In this document: in pieces, positions 56,060 through 64,000 of the stretch
Numbering within the stretch: the stretch's first letter is position 1
Layout of the letters: each line of letters opens with the position of its first letter
Assembly: GCA_037043015.1 (NCBI GenBank)
Contig: CM073325.1
Coordinates: forward strand, 20,935,001 to 20,999,000
Reading direction: 5' to 3'
Origin: Bryum argenteum
Taxonomy: Eukaryota; Streptophyta; Bryopsida; Bryales; Bryaceae
DNA: 64,000 nt
Translations under genes and position numbers: made by a program
Notes under the pieces: model-generated
What the model saw: the letters and a program-made list of their open reading frames with translations, nothing else
Told to the model about the DNA's origin: nothing
The model's database searches: none

Positions 56060-56979
56060 GATTCCGGTCGAACTCCGAACACATAACTCACCAGTCAAGC
56101 TCGAATCTCATCACTTCTCACCGGATAAACCCTAAACCCTAACCTGCCATCAACCAAATCGAGACAATCAGGACAGCCTCTTCATCCAGTTCATGTGCTA
56201 CAAGAAAATCTCCTGTTCCATTCCAATACTAAATGCCTTTCGACTCTGGTTAGACACACTCTTTTGATTTAACAGACACCGATTGGAAACGAGCAAGAGA
56301 AAACAATCCAATCAACCTAAAACGATTAGAAAGGATAGTCGAGTACACACCCAGGCAGAAATTAGAGGACGAAGCAGAACGGCAATTCAAATTTCCAATT
56401 TGGTGGACCTTGACTTGAGAAAACCACATAAGCAAGACCAATTTAGTACCTAGCAAGATTCGAATGCGTATCAGATACGATGAGCGAGCAATGCCAGCAA
56501 TGACGGAGTCGAGGAGCTCAAATCAGCAATGACCGCGAGAAAAACATGAAGGGGCTCTAGATCCCATCAATCAAAGATCCCACCAGCTCTTCGGCACAAT
56601 TTGAAAACACAATTCAGACAAATTCAAGAGATCGATCCTGTAGCTGATTGAGGAAAGCCTTCATTCTCCGAATTAGGGCTTGGCACTTCTTCCGACCAAG
56701 ACTTCAGGAAGTCGAGCGGTAATGGGGTATCACAGCCTATTTCCGCTGAGTACCCCGTTCCCCCTTTTATTTTTCTCGGGCAGGGGCAGCAGCGGGCAGC
56801 TCCGCCAACACATTAGGGTTTGGCTGGCTTTCGTTGCTGGTGCTTCGTGAAGCCCTTGTGTCCCGACCGGGCCCTCCATCGCCCTTTCTGCAACGCCTTC
56901 TCCCGCTGGGAGCTCGCCGTTGTTGTGCCTTCGCTATTGTCTTGATTGGCTTCGGTGGCGTCGTCGCTTTCCCGCCACC
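56060..56979. promoter_or_regulatory. divergent promoter between the maturase and eIF3a, with telo-box
   Basis: About 920 bases separate the two start codons, so this must contain both promoters and 5' leaders. AAACCCTAAACCCTAA-type sequence at about 56127-56142 is a two-unit telo-box, and a further TTAGGGTTTG lies near 56812. Telo-boxes are typical of plant translation-factor promoters, which fits eIF3a. No clear TATA box was seen. Confidence 0.6.
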
Positions 56980-59900
56980 ATGGCTACGTTCGCCAAACCC
57001 GAGAATGCGCTCAAGCGCGCTGAAGGTACGCTCAGTTTTCATCACGCACTCTTTACTTTGCTGAATTAATTTCTCTTTTCCGCTTCCGTATGCTCACCAG
57101 ATCGAAACCTTCACTTCGGTGTGGAAGTCCGCTTTTTTGGCCTGGTAGCACGAGCCAGGGTTTGGACGGGAATCTGGAGTTCGGTAATAGTTGAGTATCA
57201 ATTTGGACGGGATTTCGGCTACAAACAATTTCATACTCTCAGTTCCTTCAGACAGTTGTTAACGCCGATTAAGTGATATGCTCCGATCACTGAGTTTCCA
57301 ATTCTGGAAACCCTAAATTGCATTTGTAGGAATGATCTGAGATCAAGGTCGTTTTCATCTTGTAGCTATTACTCATCAGACTTCGGTTCCTTGTGAATTG
57401 AGCTTCAAATTGACTAAACCCTGCGCGTCTAGACCTAAATGAGGAAGTCTTGTAACCGATGAATGTTATAAGTTTCACGGATTCGGAAACGATCACAATC
57501 GGCCCTCTCGACATCTGAGGGGTCGAAGGAGGAAGATGTTCGTGAGTGCCATCCATGCTGACGTTTTCAATTTGTGGTTTTTCTGGCAGAGTTGTTGAAC
57601 GTTGGTCAAAAGCAGGCTGCTTTGCAAGCTCTTCACGACTTAATTACGTCGAAGAGGTATAGAACATGGCAGAAGCCACTCGAGAGGATTATGTTCAAGT
57701 ATGTGGAGCTGTGTGTGGACATGAAGAAGGGCAGGTTTGCGAAGGATGGACTGATCCAGTACAGGATAGTCTGCCAGCAAGTCAATGTGAGCTCTTTGGA
57801 GGAAGTGATCAAGTACTTCCTGCAGCTGTCAAGTGAGCGTGCTGAGGCTGCACAAGCTCAAGCCGCAGCTGCGGTAGTGGATTTAGATGTGGAGGACTTG
57901 GAGGCCGAGAAAAGGCCGGAGGACTTGATGTTGAGTTATGTGAGCGGCGAGAAGGGAAAAGAACGGTCTGACCGTGAAACCGTGACACCATGGTTCAAGT
58001 TTTTGTGGGAAACCTACCGAACAACTCTGGAAATCCTGCGGAACAATTCGAAGTTGGAAACGTTGTATGCTGTAAGTATCGCCTCAGGCTATGGGGATCC
58101 TTTATTTGCGTTTGGTTTTAATTGTGATGTAGAAAGATTTTGCCAGAACCCTACCCTTTTATCTGCGGGAAGAAGTGTTTATTGATGGCTTGAACTTTTC
58201 CTGGTATGTACGATGGGCCTGCTTGACTCGTTTAGTCGTCGATGCTTTGTCAGAACTCAGCCCATGGGTGTTGTCTCTCGTTTCATTACACGTCGCTGAT
58301 TCGTGAGGTTTTAACCTTTACTGTGTTTTGCTCGCAGATGACAGCTCATCGGGCCTTCCAGTTTTGTCTCCAATACAAGCGCACTACTGAGTTCCGACGG
58401 CTTTGTGAAATTCTTCGTAACCATCTTACGAATTTGAACAAGTACAGAGATCAGCGTGACAGACCTGATCTTACGCAGCCAGAGAGTCTGCAGTTGTACC
58501 TTGAGACCAGGTTTGAGCAGCTCAAGATCGCCACGGAGCTAGAGCTATGGCAGGTGCGTGTTCAACTCTCGGCTACTGCTTGGTTATAACTTTTCAGTGT
58601 CAATCAGTACTATTTGATGTTATAATGTTACAACCTGCTACTTTAGATTCATCGTTTTATTGAGCTGTAGCTTCTTAAATGGAAGCAACCGTATGTGATG
58701 AGAGTGCAATTCTGCAAGGTTGAGTACCATATCAATGTAACTGATGAAATGTCGACAGCAATGTGAGTAGCGTGAAGGCACTGACTGGGAGCTCTCCCTT
58801 TTCTCCAGGAAGCGTTCCGTTCGATAGAGGATATTCATGGACTGATGTCAATGGTGAAAAGAACACCAAAACCTCAAATGATGGCCATTTATTATGCCAA
58901 GTTGACCCAGATCTACTGGGTGTCCGATAGTCACCTATATCATGCGTACGCATGGTACAAACTGTATAATCTGCAAAAGAGTTACAATAAGAATTTGACC
59001 GCGAAGGATTTGCAGCTGATGGCTTCGTCTGTTGTGTTGGCCACCCTCGCTGTTCCTCCTTATGACCGCAAGCATGGTGCGCACCATTCCGAGTTGGAGA
59101 TGGAGAAAGACAGGAATATCCGCATGGCCAACATTTTGGGTTTCAACCTAGATGCAAAGAAAGACTCCCGGGAAGTGGTAAGTAACTGAAGGAGAGATTC
59201 TTAGATCGTTGATTTTACCTGGAATGCAATTGAACGGCATTGTAAGAGCTTCAAAGGGATTTTTCTTGTGTCTATATGCCCAAAAAATGATGTCAACCGA
59301 AGTAGTCTTGAACAGATAGTTCAAACAAGTATTAACTGTTTCGAACAAGTATAAGCTGAGGGAGTAGCTTTGCTTTGATGTTAAGTACTCAGTTTCTGAC
59401 AGTTGTATTTGTGTTCTCAGCTGTCGCGGGGTGCTCTCCTTGCTGAACTGGTAAGTCCTTCATGGCTTTCATCTCTTCATACTGCCGTTAGCACATCGCT
59501 TCTTTTTGGCAGTTAAGCATTATTTCGCGGACGTCATATATTTTAGGCTTTTCAGTAAGGGTCTGAACAGGTGCTGATAGAGTAAGTATTATGCTCCTCA
59601 CTCTGATCGAACCTCATCAGTTCTTGTAGGGGTTGAGCTAGCTGTTGTACTTATCACAGTTGTATGGATGTTCGTTTCCTTTAGGTTTCGAAAGGTGTGA
59701 TGACATATGTTACACCTGAGGTCAAGGATTTATATGCCTTGATGGAAAATGAGTTTCATCCTCTGGACCTGGCTGCGAAAGCCCAGCCTGTACTTTCGAA
59801 GCTGCCAACCTTGAGTGACAAGTTGTCGTCAGCTTCGCCCGTTCCGGAGGTGCATCTGGAGCAGTACGTGCCAGCGCTTGAACGGCTCACCACTCTCCGA

Positions 59901-62692
59901 GTTCTTCAGCAGGTACAATTCCGTTGCCTCCCCTGTCGTTTCATTTTGGTTATAGTATTCTCTTAGGTTGATCTGAATGTGCGTCCTTTGTTGTATAGCA
60001 TGTGTGTTCTTGAGGAATTTATCGATCCTGATATGCACTGAAGTTCAAATGGTTGCGCTAGTGCATGCATACTTTTTGAGTTGTCAGTAACTATACAATT
60101 TGATTCCTATCCACTGCTCGAATATTTAATGCTTGAATACTCAAATAAGTTCAATAGTTTCACGGAGTACGTTGGCTTGACTAGGTGGGAGGACAGTAGG
60201 TTGCTGCTAATATGCGGAGTATACCCGGCTTTGATAACTGATATGTGTTACGTGCGATGCAGGCATCCCAAGTGTATTCAACAATCAAAATTTCAGAATT
60301 AATACGCATGGTGACCTTTTTCGATTTCTCTGTTATTGAGAAGTTGATCGTGGAAGCTGTGAAGTACAATTTTGTACAGATGAAAGTGGACCACCTAAAG
60401 GAAGTTGTCAACTTCGGCAGTCAGGTAGACGCTCTGCAGCTCTTCAGTTTATTATCGTCCTGACTGAACGATTTCGAGAGTTAGGAATCCTTCTCTGAGG
60501 TTGCACTCATGTATACTTGTATTGACTGGTGGATTGCTATTAATGACTATTTGCAGGATCTGGAATCGGAAAAGGTGAAGAACCACCTTACGATTCTCGC
60601 AAAGAGGCTGAGAAAAGCTTGTCTGATGATTGTTCCTCCAATATTCGACAGGCCATCGAGGCAAGTCGTGCCTTTCGATGAGCTTCAAGCAGTTGTAGAG
60701 AAGGAACATAAGAAGCTGCTTGCCCGGAAGGTCTTGATCGAGCGTCGTAAAGAAGAACAGGAGCGACAAATGCTTGAACTGGTAAGTTCATTCTATTTGT
60801 TAGTAAGTAACTGGAAAAACTGCTGTAAAGTTGATCTGTTACCAAAATCAGCTGTGTGCAAAAGTCCACAAGCTCTTCCAAATCATCATGCAATGTAGTT
60901 CTATCTTGTGAGTTACTTGAAATTTAATAAGTGACATTCCGCAAGAGAGCTCATGTTCAACCTCCCTGTACTGTTTACTTAATGTGAATTTTGTTATGAT
61001 AGGAGAGGGAGGAAGAATCAAAGAGGCTGAAGCAGCAACGGTTGACTGAAGAAGCTGAGGCGAAGAGGCTGCAGAATGAGTCAGCTCGGCGAGAGGAAGC
61101 AAGGATCCGTAAAGAAATTGAAGAGAAGGAACTTGAAGAAGCAAGAGCGTTGCTTGCTGAGCGAAAGGGCAAGAAGGGCAAGAAAGGAGCCCTTCCTGTC
61201 GATGGAGTAAGCGAATGATCCTCCGGTTTTGTGCTTGTGATTTCTACACATCCTTTGAAGAAATTTTGTAGCCATAAAACCAAAATGTATGACCAGTTTT
61301 ATAGCAATTGTGTGAACGAAAGTTGATTCAAATATCTGCATGGTTGGAATTGCAGGAAGTCACTAAACTTACTAAGCAGTTGCTAATGGAGGAGGCTCTG
61401 AGTGAGCAAATGAAAGAACGTCAGGAGATGGAGCGCAAGCTTCTGAAGCTCTCCAAGACTATGGATCATTTGGAACGTGCCAAGCGGGAGGAGGAAAGAC
61501 CACTCATCGAAGAGGCTTACCGCAAGCGGCTCCAAGACGACGAGAACTTCTACCAGCAGCAGCAGGAGGTATGGTTGTTAATTCGGAAGCATGGGACATT
61601 TGCTAGTTACAATAATCATCTTTGATTCATTAACACATTCATTCGGGATCTTGCAGCAAGCCATAGAGCAAAGCAAGAAGCAGCATGAGACGGACATAAT
61701 TGAGAAGAACAGGCTCATCCGAATGGCGGCAGACAAGGTATCACTCTGCGGAATAATGCTTCATCTGTCCAATGTTTTGAGTTCTCTCTCCATAACCACG
61801 GTGACTTTTGTCGGCATTTCAGGAGGTATTCCAACTCCAAGTAGTGAGTCGCAGAAGGGGTGAGTTTGAGAGGCTGAAGCGGTTGCGAGAAGAAAGACTT
61901 GCTGAGGAGCGAGCAATGCGATCTCAGGAACGCGAGATCAGACGCAAGAAGGAATACTTTAAGAGACTCGAGGAACAGCGTCTCCTGAAGATCCAGGAAG
62001 AAGAGGAGGCGAAGAAGAAGGAAGGTGGGTATCTCATGTTTCTGTACACGTCTTTTTGACCCTGTATAGGTACCCCAGTTTTCTGATGAGTCGGTATATG
62101 GGTGTTTGCAGAGGAGGAGCGCAAACGAAAGGAAGAAGCAGAGCGTCGTGCGAAGTTGGAGGAAATGGCGGCCAAGCAACGGCAGGCAGAGATTGCAGCA
62201 GAGGAAAGGGAGAAGCGCGAGAGGGAAGAGGCGTTACGAGCAAGGCTTGACGACAAGCCTGGGAAGTTCATTCCACCTTCACTTCGGAAGAGGATGGAGA
62301 ACGGGGAGGATGTTCGTCGTGATGATCGGCGGGACAGTCGACCACCGATGGAGGAACGGCGTCCTCTGTTCGGCAGGCCAGTCCCGGTCGCGTCTCGGGA
62401 GACAGACAGGCATGTGGACGGAGAAGGGGACGCGCCTCCTGCTCCTGCTCCATCGTCGAACCGGTATCAGCCACCTCGTGCTCGGCAACCGGACTCAGAC
62501 GGTCCGCCGGTGGGAGCGTACCAGCCTCCCGTGCGACGTACATACGATGCTCCAGGTGCCCGCGGGGATGCGTACGAGCCTCCTCGATCTGGAGCTTATG
62601 CTCCACCGGGTCGCCCCGGAAGCAGGCCCCTTGGACAGCGTCCTGGTGAGCGGCCTGCCGAAGACCGTCCTGAGCGTCGGGACCGTTGGTAG
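56980..62692 (+). CDS. eIF3a: translation initiation factor eIF3 subunit a
   Basis: Thirteen exons are predicted: 56980-57025, 57590-58071, 58338-58553, 58809-59177, 59421-59450, 59685-59912, 60263-60424, 60557-60781, 61003-61206, 61356-61568, 61657-61737, 61823-62024 and 62112-62692. All phases agree and the product is 1012 residues, the usual length for plant eIF3a. The N-terminal helical repeat region ([33 protein letters not shown]) leads into a PCI domain at about 400-520 ([20 protein letters not shown]). A long charged coiled coil follows (about 560-880; [27 protein letters not shown]). The tail is Arg/Pro/Asp-rich ([13 protein letters not shown]), ending RPERRDRW. eIF3a is the scaffold of the eIF3 complex on the 40S subunit. 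The start has a near-perfect context, CCGCCACCATGG. Exon 5 is a 30-base microexon encoding [10 protein letters not shown]. Confidence 0.96.
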
Positions 62693-63195
62693 GAAATTTT
62701 GACAGGGGTTGCTATAGAGCGCAATAGGCTAACCAGCGGGAACTGTAGGATATTGTCTCTGTCTTTTTTTCCCCTCTTTTCGTACTTGTGTGCAGATTGT
62801 TCTAGCCTGGAAGCATCAGTGCTTGAGCGGAGCCAACAGGCTCTTCTCCGTCTTGGTCAGATACCATCATTTGTCACATGGATGTGAGTTCTGTCAATCT
62901 TGGTTCAAGTATTGAGGTTCACACGAACTCTGTGTGCTTCTAACTTTTATATGTAAGGTTTATTTATTCTTTTTCAAGTCAATTGTCGAACTTTGTTCTT
63001 ACTCTACGGGATGTCTTGTAACTATGTGCATCATTTGGTTTCCTGGGTTCATGTTGTAAACGTATGGAGTTCGTTTCTCTCGATCATGCATTTTTATTCA
63101 GATGCGGTTATTTTTTAGTCTACGGATAGACATTATCATTAACGTTGTAGGAGCATAAGGGGATATGTTGCTGATTGGCTCAAATTATGGGAAGC

Positions 63196-63249
63196 ATCAA
63201 AGCACCATGGGCATTCAAGTTGCAAATTACATGCCCATGGTGCTTTGAT
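63196..63249. repeat. perfect 19-bp inverted repeat with 16-base loop
   Basis: The arms ATCAAAGCACCATGGGCAT (63196-63214) and its exact inverse (63231-63249) would form a 54-nt hairpin. Pairing does not obviously continue outward, so it is shorter than a typical plant pre-miRNA. It may be a MITE relic or a small RNA hairpin. Confidence 0.9.
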
Positions 63250-63345
63250 CAATGTTTCTTGTAATAAAATTGTGCAAGGGTCACTTTTGTCAAAGGGATA
63301 TCCCACATGAAAGTTTCTTGAAAAATTTACATTCAAAAGTCTTAA

Positions 63346-63438
63346 AGAAACACCCTACATGAAAAAATTCATCAAATTCACCTTGAGAAGAAGAAACACC
63401 TCACATGAAAAATTCATCAAATTCACCTTGAGAAGAAG
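63346..63438. repeat. two-copy tandem repeat
   Basis: Two consecutive units of about 44 bp contain CATGAAAAATTCATCAAATT and CACCTTGAGAAGAAG, with one or two differences between them. Confidence 0.88.
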
Positions 63439-63749
63439 ATAGAGAAAGACGATGTGAGAGATTTCACAAATGATGCACTAGAAAATATTACTAGATCATG
63501 AGGGTGAAAACTATAGTGCTCTTGTTGCAATTAAATCATTCTAAACTAATTTACCAATTTGTGTTTTTGGAATGGCACTAATCTCATATTAAGGTTGAAA
63601 CACCCATACCCGAATAGGCACCCATAACCAACCCGTAGAGTATGCCAAATCACACACATAAAACTTTCACACCATTCACACTAATGAGCCATTCTACTTA
63701 GGTTTGTGATTGTATTTTTCCTAAATGAGTATTACATCAATTGGTTAAA

Positions 63750-63803
63750 AAAAATATGAAAAATATGAAAAATATGAAAAATATGAAAAATATGAAAAAT
63801 ATG
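63750..63803. repeat. 9-bp satellite (AAAAATATG)n
   Basis: About six tandem copies of AAAAATATG are present. It is a simple AT-rich minisatellite with no coding role. Confidence 0.92.
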
Positions 63804-64000
63804 TAAAAGTAAATTTAAAATATGGGTTTCTTTGTTATCAGTTTTTCAATAATCATTGTAATTACATATTGGAGTGAACATAAAAATTGAAGTTGCATTG
63901 CTCATAACATTCATTTCTTTGTTGAGGAAAAATCACCCTCCATTTATACACCTCACCTTTTGGTGGGAACCCTCATAACCCCTAAATGTCCTTGGTGTTG

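Larger units (their letters stand above)
62693..64000. other. 3' flank of eIF3a and AT-rich repeats
   Basis: This holds the eIF3a 3' untranslated region to about 63.1 kb. It is followed by a 19-bp hairpin (63196-63249), a two-copy tandem repeat of about 44 bp (63346-63438) and a short 9-bp satellite (63750-63803). No gene was recognised. Confidence 0.5.

Overview
The window is nuclear DNA of a land plant, most likely a bryophyte (moss-like). The reasons are: short GT-AG introns; a full-length PPR protein ending in DYW; a plant ALE2-type receptor kinase; a nuclear group II intron-type maturase; plant eIF3a; a plant 5S rRNA copy; and plant transposon families (CACTA, Mutator-like, PIF/Harbinger). 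The clade within land plants is inference.

Layout. About 1-21 kb is transposon-rich. An old Ty1/copia fragment (minus strand, 962-1787 and 13998-14700) is split by a 12.2 kb piggyBac element (1792-13993, TTAA duplicated). The piggyBac transposase gene is itself split by a 7.5 kb Ty3/gypsy chromovirus (3543-11010, 5-bp duplication AACCA). This is a three-level nest. A Mutator-like element with about 290-bp inverted repeats (15588-17179) and a small CACTA element (20672-21348) follow. Between about 23.7 and 62.7 kb lie six host genes: an ALE2-like receptor kinase (23695-28950, +), an acidic protein rich in clathrin-adaptor-type motifs (31438-36455, +), a PPR-DYW organelle RNA-editing factor (42946-45705, +), an EMB8-type alpha/beta hydrolase with membrane segments at both ends (47908-52652, +), a nuclear maturase (54124-56059, -) and eIF3a (56980-62692, +). 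The last two are divergent and share a promoter interval of about 0.9 kb with a telo-box. The 36.5-42.9 kb gap holds a 1.1 kb PIF/Harbinger-type element with an internal perfect 26-bp hairpin, a lone 5S rRNA copy and a 0.3 kb MITE.

Exon models were built by hand from GT-AG sites with reading phase kept across every junction. All five multi-exon models give a total coding length divisible by three: 1545, 963, 666, 517 and 1012 residues. Some short exons, such as the ALE2-like signal-peptide exon and the last exon of the acidic protein, are too short to stand out as open frames.

Working together. The host genes are not an operon-like set. The PPR-DYW protein and the maturase both point to organelle RNA processing (editing and group II intron splicing). 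eIF3a serves cytosolic translation initiation, and the receptor kinase serves cell-surface signalling. The most unusual items are the gypsy element with two extra related small ORFs upstream of gag and very short LTRs, the nested transposon stack, the receptor kinase whose ectodomain is about 860 residues of expanded Pro-rich repeats, and a maturase that appears to have lost the first reverse-transcriptase aspartate.
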